In this document: piece after piece, positions 17,055-24,876 of the stretch
Layout of the letters: each line of letters begins with the position of its first letter
How positions within the stretch are numbered: position 1 is the stretch's first letter
Source: Paludibacteraceae bacterium
GTDB lineage: Bacteria > Bacteroidota > Bacteroidia > Bacteroidales > Paludibacteraceae
Length of the DNA: 33,405 nt
Direction: 5' to 3'
NCBI GenBank assembly: GCA_017961765.1
Contig: JAGCWQ010000089.1
Location: forward strand, 1-33,405
Position numbers and translations under genes: made by a program
Notes under the pieces: model-generated
The model's database searches: none
Told to the model about the DNA's origin: nothing
Seen by the model: the letters and a program-made list of their open reading frames with translations, nothing else

Positions 17055-18425
17055 TTACAATTTAATCTTAATCAACTTGCCGTTCACACGAGCCCAAGGA
17101 CGACCTTCTACGTCCAAAAGAACCTCGAAACCAGACTTCTTGGCAACTGCCAAGCCATCGGAGCCGAAATCAGAAATATAATCGAACTCGTAAGTCGTGA
17201 TAGGGTTTCCGAACTTGTCAACCAAGCCATACTTACCATCCTTCTTCACACGGCCAACTCCGTTTTGGAAGTCCTTAGCCTCTTGGAACTCGAAGCCCGT
17301 AAGCATCGTGCCGTCCTTATCAACATAGCCATACTTCATACGACCACCTTCGCTCTTACCGACAGCAGCAATACCCTCCTTGAACCAAGAAACCTCATTG
17401 AACTGATGGTCGATCACCACGTTACCGCTGGCATTGATGAAACCGTACATGTAGTATTGGTCTTGTACGGCAGCCAAACCTTCGCTGAACGACTTAGCAT
17501 CCTTGTAAGAAGTGTTACCCAAAACGTTTCCGTTCTTGTCGATGAAGAAAGCCGTGTTCACGTCTGGCTTAACAACTGCATAGCCATAAGCGAAATTGCT
17601 AGCAGCCACATAGTTCAAAGGAACGACCACCTTACCCTCTTCGTTGATGAATCCATAGCGGTTACCCTTACCCACGCGAGCAAGACCTTCGCTATATTCG
17701 GAAGCATTATCATAAATGGCCTTAACGACCATCTTGCCAGACTTGTCCACATAACCATACTTGTTGTTTTTCAAAGTACGAGTTGGGCTTGGCCACTTAT
17801 GTTGCATCTCAGCCTTTGCCTCAGCAACCAATTTTCCTGCAGGGAACTTATAAATGAAATCTTGGTAAGCCGACTTCGTATTGGCAGCTTGAGCTGCCTT
17901 ATAAGCAGAAGCCTCACGCTCGTCACGAAGTTTCTGCAACTCCGCATCCTGAGCACGACGGTCAGCCGACTCCTTCATACGCTTAGCAAAAGCAGCAGCC
18001 TCCTCTTGTTCATGTTTTACTCTTTCAGCCTCAGCCGACTTACGAGCCTCGGCATCCTCACGTTGGCGACGCATAGCAGCCTCCAACTCAGAAGCAGCGA
18101 CCTCCGCCATTTGCTTCATCTCATCATAACCCATGTCATGCAAAGGGTTGGAAGAGAAATAGTCCTTACATGCTGCCTGAGTAGCAGCATAGTCGTGCTG
18201 TGCATAATAAGCTTTCGCAGCAAGATAAGACAAACGAGGATTGGAGCCGCCCAACAATTTGTTAATCTCCGCCAACTTAGCGAAAACAGCCTTATAATTG
18301 TTCTGGTCTAACTCTTCAACAGCCGAAAAATAAAGGGATTGGGCACGCGCCTCATTTTGCGTTTGAGCAGACAATGAAGACGATAGGGAACCCGCTACTA
18401 TGATTGAAAAAATGAGCTTCTTCAT
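17055..18425 (-). CDS. Secreted WG-repeat protein with coiled-coil stalk
   Basis: 456 residues. A signal peptide ends near SSSLSAQ. An N-terminal TPR-like helical part (about 25-110) is followed by a charged, Ala/Glu/Arg-rich coiled coil (about 110-200), then about six WG-type beta repeats (about 210-445) recognised by the pattern YGYVDKSGKMVV ... EGLARV, YGFINEEGKVVV, YGFINASGNVVI, YGYVDKDG and YGLVDKFGNPI. WG repeats are thought to mediate binding, and no enzymatic motif is seen. It follows the FGE-like gene after a 61-bp gap without a terminator, so the two probably form an operon and may form an envelope complex. The exact role is unknown. Confidence 0.88.
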   Translation of the reverse strand: MKKLIFSIIVAGSLSSSLSAQTQNEARAQSLYFSAVEELDQNNYKAVFAKLAEINKLLGGSNPRLSYLAAKAYYAQHDYAATQAACKDYFSSNPLHDMGYDEMKQMAEVAASELEAAMRRQREDAEARKSAEAERVKHEQEEAAAFAKRMKESADRRAQDAELQKLRDEREASAYKAAQAANTKSAYQDFIYKFPAGKLVAEAKAEMQHKWPSPTRTLKNNKYGYVDKSGKMVVKAIYDNASEYSEGLARVGKGNRYGFINEEGKVVVPLNYVAASNFAYGYAVVKPDVNTAFFIDKNGNVLGNTSYKDAKSFSEGLAAVQDQYYMYGFINASGNVVIDHQFNEVSWFKEGIAAVGKSEGGRMKYGYVDKDGTMLTGFEFQEAKDFQNGVGRVKKDGKYGLVDKFGNPITTYEFDYISDFGSDGLAVAKKSGFEVLLDVEGRPWARVNGKLIKIKL

Positions 18426-18486
18426 TTTTATTTCTTTCTTTTAAATTAATCTTCCTTAATTATTAAAACTTAACCATGGAAATCCA

Positions 18487-20085
18487 CTACTCGTCTTGGC
18501 AAACGCGGAAACCAACACGGTTGTTCTTCACCTTCACATTGTACTTCTCCTTAGCCTGAATCGTACTGTTGATAGCGTCGTCAGCCCAAGATCCGCCCTT
18601 CACATAGCGAGTATTGTTGTCATAACTATCAGAAACCCACTCACACACATTTCCTGTCATATCATAGATACCCAAAGAGTTTGGCGACTTAGAAGCCACC
18701 TGATGGGTATTTTCGTCTGAATTGTAGGCACACCAAGAGATCTCGTCCAAGTTGTCGCCACCGCTATATTGAGCCGACATCTTGTTCACACCGCCCTTTG
18801 CAGCATACTCCCACTCTTCCATCTTAGGCAAACGGTAGTTCAAACCAGTCTGCTCCTTCAATTTGCGAACGAAAGCAACAGCCTCCTCGAAAGAGACATT
18901 CTCGACAGGACAATCGAAACAGCCCTTGAAGCTAGATGGGTTAGAGCCCATCACACGACGCCATTGTCTTTGAGTGACCTCTGTCTTTCCAATATAGAAC
19001 GACTTGATGGAACCCGTTCCTTCCACATAAACCAAATCGATTCCACCTACGTTACGAGTTGACTTGTACTCCTTGTATTTCTGAATCTTCTTCAACTTGT
19101 TAGCTGGATAAGAGAACTTAGGATCTGCGTCGGCAGCCTTCTTATAGAAGACACGTGCCTCGTCCCACTTGGAAGAAGCGTAGAACTTGTCAGCTCTCTC
19201 TACATAATCCATCAAATTTTCGATTGGCATCGTAGTCGTATTCCAGAAAGAGAAATCCTTCACACTTACGACAGGGAGGAAAGTACGGTTGTCGAAGTAC
19301 GTAGAGAGCGACTTAGCCGTATCGCCAGCAGCCAACAACTTGTCTGCCGACTTCCTTCTGTTATATTCATCGATGATATATTCAAAATCGTCCTCGTTCC
19401 AATACAAATCGCCTGATACAGCTACCACGTCAATCCTATCGGCACGTGAATAGACTCTTGAGAGCGTACGAAGGGAACCACGGACAGAGAAATCCAACTT
19501 TCCAGTTGTCAACTTCTCCGTCTTGAAAGACTCTTCCAAGGCAGCATCAGGGATAATGACACCTACCTTATCCTTCGACTGCTTACCTACCACTACGTTG
19601 GTGAACATCTCAGACCACTTCTTCGTAACAGGGATGAACAAGCCGTCCTTCACGCCAGCCTTGCCAACGAAAGGGAACTCCATTCGAGTCTTAGCCGAAG
19701 CAATATAAGCATCTGATTGAGAAGAATAAAACAAAACAGTGAAATCAAAAATGGCATTCACTGGGACAATCATGTCAAAGCGTTTTTGCAAATCAGGATA
19801 TTCGGACAATTGGGCATAAGTAATCTTTGTCTTCTTAGCACCCTTCGTCACCGTAAATTCGTTCAAACGAGACCACTGTAAATTCGCTGTATAGACTGGG
19901 TCGCCCACCACCTTCTTGTAAGAGAAGTCAACGTTACACTCATCCATCAAATTAGCACTCTTTCCTGGCTTAACTTTATAAGAGAAAGAGCCGGACTTAA
20001 CCTCTTCCGAATTTGAATTTTGTCCGCCCGCCGTCACCGAAAGGAATAATAGCGACAGCAGCACAATAAAACGATTTCTTTTCAT
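18487..20085 (-). CDS. Secreted protein with C-terminal FGE-sulfatase (SUMF1-like) domain
   Basis: 532 residues. An N-terminal signal peptide (MKRNRFIVLLSLLFLSVTAGGQ) is followed by a region of about 310 residues I do not recognise, a short TPR-like segment (ADKFYASSKWDEARVFYKKAADADP), and an FGE-sulfatase domain (about 340-532) with IGKTEVTQRQWRRVMG, PVENVSFEEAVAF, YRLPKMEEWEYAAKG, GIYDMTGNVCEWVSD, VKGGSW and NRVGFRVC. The C-terminal stretch lacks the Cys-bearing RCAAR-type segment of true formylglycine-generating enzymes, so a structural role is more likely, as in GldK/PorK of the T9SS. It is not GldK itself by any clear sign: there is no lipobox. First gene of a probable operon with the WG-repeat protein. 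Confidence 0.87.
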   Translation of the reverse strand: MKRNRFIVLLSLLFLSVTAGGQNSNSEEVKSGSFSYKVKPGKSANLMDECNVDFSYKKVVGDPVYTANLQWSRLNEFTVTKGAKKTKITYAQLSEYPDLQKRFDMIVPVNAIFDFTVLFYSSQSDAYIASAKTRMEFPFVGKAGVKDGLFIPVTKKWSEMFTNVVVGKQSKDKVGVIIPDAALEESFKTEKLTTGKLDFSVRGSLRTLSRVYSRADRIDVVAVSGDLYWNEDDFEYIIDEYNRRKSADKLLAAGDTAKSLSTYFDNRTFLPVVSVKDFSFWNTTTMPIENLMDYVERADKFYASSKWDEARVFYKKAADADPKFSYPANKLKKIQKYKEYKSTRNVGGIDLVYVEGTGSIKSFYIGKTEVTQRQWRRVMGSNPSSFKGCFDCPVENVSFEEAVAFVRKLKEQTGLNYRLPKMEEWEYAAKGGVNKMSAQYSGGDNLDEISWCAYNSDENTHQVASKSPNSLGIYDMTGNVCEWVSDSYDNNTRYVKGGSWADDAINSTIQAKEKYNVKVKNNRVGFRVCQDE

Positions 20086-20141
20086 GAAATTTTTATATGA
20101 TAATTTTTATTTAATTTCTTAACATATGACCAATCGAATCG

Positions 20142-20173
20142 CAAATTAATAAAATTTACCCTTGTCCATCAAG
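20142..20173 (-). promoter_or_regulatory. Possible promoter of the FGE-like/WG operon
   Basis: Minus strand CTTG (20173-20170), a 20-nt spacer, then TTAATTTG (20149-20142), one base off the TAnnTTTG consensus. It would give a leader of about 50 nt. Confidence 0.45.
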
Positions 20174-20310
20174 TTTTCAACACTTTTTTTGACAAAATCA
20201 ATGGAGATTGACAAAAGCATGGTTATCAAATCATTCTCTTATCCTCTCTGTTTCAATTATATAAAAGCAAAAATCAGGCCAAAGCAAGAGAAGTGAACAA
20301 CCCCACGAAC

Positions 20311-20334
20311 AACTTATTAACATGTTGATAAGTT
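20311..20334. repeat. 24-nt near-perfect palindrome (possible operator or DnaA-related site)
   Basis: Arms AACTTAT and ATAAGTT surround a central AACATGTT with one mismatched pair between them, so 11 of 12 pairs are complementary. There is no loop, so a protein dimer site is more likely than an RNA hairpin. It lies 36 bp upstream of the -7 box of the TPR operon. Confidence 0.6.
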
Positions 20335-20370
20335 TTCCGCTAGACAAGCACACCGTTTCTCCTTACTCCT

Positions 20371-20378
20371 TAAATTTG
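20371..20378 (+). promoter_or_regulatory. Probable -7 box of the TPR-lipoprotein-aroE operon
   Basis: TAAATTTG is a perfect TAnnTTTG match, giving a leader of about 30 nt before the ATG at 20417. No TTTG at -33 is seen, which may fit activator-dependent expression from the palindrome upstream. Confidence 0.5.
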
Positions 20379-20416
20379 CATAATTATAAAAGTCCCCCAA
20401 AAGCAGGACCGCAAGG

Positions 20417-21856
20417 ATGAAAAAGAAAGATCAGACATATCAAGATAGTAGTACTGAGGACATTGTTCTCCGCTACGAAAACGCCCAAAAAGAAGGCAGA
20501 AGCGAATATTTTGATGTAGACGATCTCGAGGTGCTAATCGACCATTACATGGAAGAAAACAAGGTGGACACGACACAAGCCATCATCCAATTGGGACTCA
20601 CCCTACATCCTTGCAACACCGACCTAACCATTGCCAAGGCCAAGGTTGCCCTCTTCATCGGCCAGATTCGAGAGTCGGAAGAGATTGCCACCCACCTGCA
20701 ACAGGTCGAGCCAGACAACCTGGATGTCCAACTTCTATCGGGGCAAATCCTCCTTTGTCGAGGCATGCAAAATGAAGCCAAAGCCTTGTTCGACAAAATC
20801 CTACAAAAAGACAGAGAGTACATTTACGATATCGCCTACGCCTACTTTGACGCAGGCGACTACATAAATGCCATCCCCTTCTTTGAGCAAGAGTTGCAAC
20901 GCCACCCTACCAAGGAAGAGTTGGAGATCCTTTTCGACTTGGCCTACTGCCACCAGCAACGCAACGACTGGAAGAAAGCCGTCGCCCTCTACGAGAAACT
21001 GCTCGACGAAGACCCCTACTCCAAAGACGCTTGGTTCAACCTCGGACAGATTCACTTCATTCAGAACGACTTGGAGAGAGCCACGGAAGCCTTCGACTAC
21101 GCCTACATCGTAGGAAACGACTACCAAGCCCTCCTTCAGAAAGGCAATGCCCTCTTCCAAAGCGGGAAACTGCAAAGCGCCATCGAGAGCTACAAGGAAT
21201 ATGCGGAAGCCAACGGGAGACCAGCATTCGTCATCGTTTACATCGGAGAGTGCTACGAGAAGTTGGGCGATTTCGAACAGGCTAAGATCTTCTATTCGGA
21301 GGCACTCCGTTCCGAGCCGACCAACACCTCCGCTCTGTGCGGCCTCTGCATCTGCCACATGGAACAGGACGAATACGAGAAGGGATTGCAGTTCATCGAC
21401 CACGCCATCGAGATAACCCCCACCCTAGCTGAGGCTTGGCTATACAAGGCGGAAGGACACCTCAACCTGAACGACACGGACGAGGCGCTCCGCTGCTACA
21501 AAAAAGCGGCCGACTTGGATCCTGAGATGTCGGAGGCATTGTTCGCCATCGGCAACATCTACATAGACAAAGGGGAGTACAATACCGCTTTGGAATACTA
21601 CAAGAAGGGGGCTAGCATCGACCAAGGGAACGACAAAATTTCCCTCTATTTGGCTATCACGCACTTCAAATTAGGCGAGACCGACAAAGCCTATGACCAT
21701 CTCATAGAAGCCATTACGCAAAGCAATGAGTTTCAAGACATTTTCTTCGAAATTTGTCCAGAGGCAAAGAAGGTCAAGGAGTTTGCCACCCTTCTACAAC
21801 TCAACAATGGCAACTCGTCCGACAACATCAAGTCTTATTTTTCCAACGACATATAA
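20417..21856 (+). CDS. Cytoplasmic TPR-repeat protein
   Basis: 479 residues made almost wholly of tetratricopeptide repeats, for example DWKKAVALYEKLLDEDPYSK, LAEAWLYKAEGHLNLNDTDE and EYNTALEYYKKGASIDQG. There is no signal peptide or membrane segment, so it is expected in the cytoplasm as a protein-binding scaffold. No enzymatic motif is seen and the partner is unknown. First gene of an operon: the lipoprotein gene starts 13 nt after the stop, and aroE overlaps that in turn. The start is an ATG preceded by an AAGG word. Confidence 0.9.
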   Translation: MKKKDQTYQDSSTEDIVLRYENAQKEGRSEYFDVDDLEVLIDHYMEENKVDTTQAIIQLGLTLHPCNTDLTIAKAKVALFIGQIRESEEIATHLQQVEPDNLDVQLLSGQILLCRGMQNEAKALFDKILQKDREYIYDIAYAYFDAGDYINAIPFFEQELQRHPTKEELEILFDLAYCHQQRNDWKKAVALYEKLLDEDPYSKDAWFNLGQIHFIQNDLERATEAFDYAYIVGNDYQALLQKGNALFQSGKLQSAIESYKEYAEANGRPAFVIVYIGECYEKLGDFEQAKIFYSEALRSEPTNTSALCGLCICHMEQDEYEKGLQFIDHAIEITPTLAEAWLYKAEGHLNLNDTDEALRCYKKAADLDPEMSEALFAIGNIYIDKGEYNTALEYYKKGASIDQGNDKISLYLAITHFKLGETDKAYDHLIEAITQSNEFQDIFFEICPEAKKVKEFATLLQLNNGNSSDNIKSYFSNDI

Positions 21857-21869
21857 AAAACAGAGAAAA

Positions 21870-22649
21870 ATGCTTTTTACGAAAATACAACACGTGGCCA
21901 TCTTACTTTCCTTAGTCGCTACAAGTCTGTTCTTGACTCAATGCGAGACGGAACACCACGACTACATCTACAATTTGAAAGTAAGCACCTCTCAACCCAT
22001 CCACGTCACCTACAAAATCAACGATGAAGACGAGATCCACCATAAGACATTGAGCAATGGGGAGGTTGTCCGTCTCTGCAAAAGATGTGACGTCGCAGGC
22101 AACGATATATGGGACATTGAGACCAGCGCCTCTATCTATAAGATCGAGTCGTTCATTGCCTACTCCCACGATTCCCTCTCCATGACGGAGAACTTGAACA
22201 GGAGAAGCTATTGGTCCACCGTTCCAGAAACCGTAGGCGACTCGGCCTACTACACCCTCGAAATCACCGACGATTGCTTCATTCTCGACAAGTTGAACGG
22301 TTTTACCTACAATGCCACCTCAACGGCCAACGACACCGTCATCATCACCAGCATTGTCGGCACTAACATCGTCAAGGATACGCTCATTGGAAGCCACAAC
22401 TCTACGTTGCTAGGCATCAACGACATCTTTGTCTATAACGAGCACGCGAACAAAAAAGAGGAAGAGAAGAGAATCCAATATCTCAGCGGTTTGAGTTCCA
22501 TCTCCTTGAAACTAAGGAAGGAGGGCACGGACTACAACCGGAGCATCAATCTGTCGAAAGAGGATTCCCTATTTGCATTTAGCGAAAAGGAGTGTACGCT
22601 GAAGATCCACGAATGGCACTTCGACACCACCCAAAAGAAACGGAAATGA
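21870..22649 (+). CDS. Predicted lipoprotein of unknown function
   Basis: 259 residues from the ATG at 21870. This start was chosen because it follows the TPR stop and begins a signal sequence with a hydrophobic core and a Cys at residue 25 (LFLTQC), a lipoprotein-type site with an unusual Gln before the Cys. The mature part is rich in beta-strand-like segments (VHVTYKINDEDE, YYTLEITDD) and contains no domain I recognise. Its stop overlaps the aroE start by ATGA, so it is translated together with aroE. The frame continues upstream inside the TPR gene, but that part is a shadow. Confidence 0.82.
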   Translation: MLFTKIQHVAILLSLVATSLFLTQCETEHHDYIYNLKVSTSQPIHVTYKINDEDEIHHKTLSNGEVVRLCKRCDVAGNDIWDIETSASIYKIESFIAYSHDSLSMTENLNRRSYWSTVPETVGDSAYYTLEITDDCFILDKLNGFTYNATSTANDTVIITSIVGTNIVKDTLIGSHNSTLLGINDIFVYNEHANKKEEEKRIQYLSGLSSISLKLRKEGTDYNRSINLSKEDSLFAFSEKECTLKIHEWHFDTTQKKRK

Positions 22650-23383
22650 AACAGTACGGACTCATAGGAGAGAAACTCGGGCACTCTTTCTCCAAACGAT
22701 TTTTTACCGAGAAATTCAGCACAGAGGGAATCGATGCCCAATACGATCTTTTCGAATTGGCTGACATTCAACAAATAACGGGTTTGTTTGAAGAGAAAAA
22801 GCCGAGCGGCCTCAACGTCACGATTCCCTACAAGGAGCAAGTCATCCCCTTCCTCGACGCAATCGACTCGGAGGCGAAAGAGATCGGAGCCGTCAACACC
22901 ATCCAATTCAAGTCCATCGACGGAAAGATCATCAAGAAAGGTTACAACACGGATGTTATCGGTTTCAGGGACTCGCTTCTGCCCCTCCTAAAGGAGCACC
23001 ATCAGAAAGCTCTCATTCTAGGAACAGGCGGCGCATCCAAGGCGGTGGCGTTCGTCCTCGGCAAACTAGGTATCGATTACAAATACGTATCCCGGAAGGC
23101 GAAAGAGGGAGCCTTCACCTACGAAGAGCTTACCCAAGCCATCATCGAGGAATACACGGTGATTGTGAACTGTTCCCCTGTGGGCATGTTCCCTAAAGTG
23201 GACGCTGCGCCCGACATTCCGTACCAATACCTGACGGAGAAGCACCTCCTCTACGATCTGATATACAATCCAGAAGAGACCCTTTTCAGCAAACTAGGGA
23301 AAGAGCGGGGAGCTACGACCAAAACAGGCTTGGATATGCTCTACGGGCAGGCCATCGCCTCCTGGAAGATTTGGAACGAATAG
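22646..23383 (+). CDS. aroE: Shikimate dehydrogenase
   Basis: 245 residues from the ATG at 22646, which overlaps the lipoprotein stop by 4 nt. It reduces 3-dehydroshikimate to shikimate with NADPH in aromatic amino acid synthesis. Substrate-binding GEKLGHSFSK (H13, S14, S16), catalytic Lys63 in LNVTIPYKEQ and Asp103 in GYNTDVIGF are present, as is the nucleotide-binding loop LGTGGASKAVAF, followed by CSPVGMFP, YDLIYNPEET and TGLDMLYGQA. It is slightly shorter than E. coli AroE (about 270). An in-frame upstream ATG at 22592 lies within the previous gene and is not favoured. Last gene of the TPR operon. Confidence 0.95.
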   Translation: MKQYGLIGEKLGHSFSKRFFTEKFSTEGIDAQYDLFELADIQQITGLFEEKKPSGLNVTIPYKEQVIPFLDAIDSEAKEIGAVNTIQFKSIDGKIIKKGYNTDVIGFRDSLLPLLKEHHQKALILGTGGASKAVAFVLGKLGIDYKYVSRKAKEGAFTYEELTQAIIEEYTVIVNCSPVGMFPKVDAAPDIPYQYLTEKHLLYDLIYNPEETLFSKLGKERGATTKTGLDMLYGQAIASWKIWNE

Positions 23384-23402
23384 AATCTACGTAACAATAC
23401 TT

Positions 23403-23429
23403 CGAGGCTTGTTTGTCCAACAAGCCTCG
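23403..23429 (+). terminator. Terminator of the TPR-lipoprotein-aroE operon
   Basis: CGAGGCTTGTT pairs with AACAAGCCTCG (11 bp perfect, 5-nt loop TGTCC), 19 nt after the aroE stop. The following CATCGTTTTCG is only moderately T-rich. Confidence 0.7.
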
Positions 23430-23676
23430 CATCGTTTTCGAATGAAAATCTGAAGTGGCACTTCAAATTCTGCAAGTAAATATTCGCAAGTCCCGAAAGG
23501 CAGGGGGCTACCCCCTGTATAATGGGTATTGGGTGATGATTAAAAGCCTCGAAGAGGCGACACATCCATTACTATCACTTTCACCCCTTCGGGGTTCCAA
23601 TACTTGGATTCCTATATTAAACGCATCATGCTGGCAAGAATGCTGGAAGTGTTGCGCATAAAATGCATTATTTGAA

Positions 23677-23706
23677 AAAAAGTGTTGCGTACGTGCAACA
23701 CTTTTT
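23677..23706. terminator. Bidirectional terminator after jetD
   Basis: A perfect 12-bp inverted repeat (AAAAAGTGTTGC and its complement, 6-nt loop GTACGT), with A-runs on the left and T-runs on the right. It ends the jet operon on the minus strand 36 nt after the jetD stop. Confidence 0.85.
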
Positions 23707-23742
23707 GTTCTACATTCTGAAGAATTTATCAAAGATATCCCC

Positions 23743-24876
23743 CTATGTTTCAAAAGGAATCTTTCTTACAACATAATCAAAAGGAATTTTTTCTTGTTCT
23801 AATCTCAAATCATTATTCTTGAGATAATCGTATAATTCTAGTTCTTCTTTCGACAAATTCAATTCTGTTGCCACATTTGATTTTGTGCCTTTATCATTTT
23901 CGTTAAAGCGTTCGAATGTCTCTTTGTCCATCATAAAACTTTGGGTCGAAGGGAAATAGGTTCTTACTTGTGATAGAATCTCAAATCCCTGTGCGTCAAT
24001 ATCACCCCAATAATATATATGTTTACTATTGAGCCATTCTACATTTTTCAAAACTTCTATACCAAAACCATGTCCCCAAATAACAATACTATCATTTCTA
24101 ATAGGGAAAGATAGCATATTTATTTTGTTTTCCACTATATATACGATTTGAATGGGTATGCTTAGCAATTGGAATTGACTAATAGGAATACTTAAATCCG
24201 TAACCCCAGCAAACACAGATTGACTGACAGTTTTGTCTAATATTCTAAAGCGAACAATAGGTTCATCGAATTTGAGATTAAAACGAACCTCAAACTGCTT
24301 TTCATCAGCATTAACATAATCCCCAATAATAATGTCAAGCAACTCCTTAATAATGCCTTTATTATTCTCAATAAATTTCGTATGAACATTAATGGGTAAT
24401 TCGCGGATATATAGACGAGGAACCGGGTTGTTTTTGAAATACCTGCAGACTTTTAGCAAGCTTGTCCATTCGTTTTCTATAACCTTGTTTGGATATTTAT
24501 AAATCCAATCTTTTAATTCAGGAAATGATTTTTTTATGTTGGCAATATCCTCTCTGAATTTTTTTGTTTCTTTCTCTTTGTTTATGTACTTCAAATAATC
24601 GACTTCCGTTTGAAATCTTATGACTGTCGGAATATCCTGTTTCCCGTGTTGTTTAGTTTTAACAGTTTGATATTCTACCGAATAACCATAGCCTTTTTTC
24701 TCTTTCGAGTGGTTAATCAATTCGGCTAATTCTTGATCAAACTTAACGGTGTCGCTATTAGGGCGTTTATCGCCAGCGATAACAATCGGCTGAAACGAAT
24801 TGCCTTCGACAATTGACTGTAAATAAGCCACGTACTTATTCTCAGCTTTCTTTTTAATTTCAGTTGGCGTTATCAT
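23743..24876 (-). CDS. jetD: Wadjet protein JetD, Toprim-like nuclease subunit
   Basis: 377 residues. The N-terminal part (about 1-190) fits the DUF3322 region and the C-terminal part the DUF2220 Toprim-like region. The family's metal-binding acidic residues are visible: Glu249 in YIVENKIN and Asp292/Asp294 in YWGDIDAQGF. RFRILDKTV and LEQEKIPF also match the family. JetD cleaves plasmid DNA after the JetABC SMC complex extrudes a loop and recognises a small circle. The start overlaps the end of jetC by 17 nt, so it is translationally coupled. The length is in the normal range for Wadjet type I, and the gene is as AT-rich as its operon. Confidence 0.92.
   Translation of the reverse strand: MITPTEIKKKAENKYVAYLQSIVEGNSFQPIVIAGDKRPNSDTVKFDQELAELINHSKEKKGYGYSVEYQTVKTKQHGKQDIPTVIRFQTEVDYLKYINKEKETKKFREDIANIKKSFPELKDWIYKYPNKVIENEWTSLLKVCRYFKNNPVPRLYIRELPINVHTKFIENNKGIIKELLDIIIGDYVNADEKQFEVRFNLKFDEPIVRFRILDKTVSQSVFAGVTDLSIPISQFQLLSIPIQIVYIVENKINMLSFPIRNDSIVIWGHGFGIEVLKNVEWLNSKHIYYWGDIDAQGFEILSQVRTYFPSTQSFMMDKETFERFNENDKGTKSNVATELNLSKEELELYDYLKNNDLRLEQEKIPFDYVVRKIPFET

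Larger units (their letters stand above)
20086..20416. other. Divergent intergenic region with palindrome and DnaA-box-like words
   Basis: 331 bp, AT-rich and without a gene. It holds a possible minus-strand promoter for the FGE-like gene (20142-20173), a 24-nt near-palindrome (20311-20334) and the -7 box of the TPR gene (20371-20378). Words close to the DnaA box TTATCCACA occur several times, for example TTATCAACA (minus strand of 20323-20331) and TTATCC near 20239. See findings. Confidence 0.6.
23384..23742. other. Hairpin-rich intergenic spacer at the edge of the Wadjet island
   Basis: 359 bp between convergent aroE and jetD. It holds terminators at both ends plus four compact inverted repeats: TGAAGTG-G-CACTTCA (23451-23465), CAGGGGG-CTA-CCCCCTG (23501-23517), GCCTC-GAA-GAGGC (23546-23558) and ACCCC-TTC-GGGGT (23583-23595). 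A 10-nt direct repeat AAGTGTTGCG occurs at 23647 and 23680, and ATGCTGG is repeated 12 nt apart near 23629-23647. Short frames on both strands here look like chance. It resembles the interspersed REP-like spacers seen in Bacteroidales. Confidence 0.6.

Noticed and set aside
20311-20334. Palindrome as an intrinsic terminator
   Set aside because: It has no loop, no GC-rich stem and no gene ending next to it, so a protein-binding site is more likely.
23455-23753. Short frames on both strands in the aroE-jetD spacer
   Set aside because: They run through inverted repeats and a terminator and have no start context. Such frames are typical products of repeat sequence.
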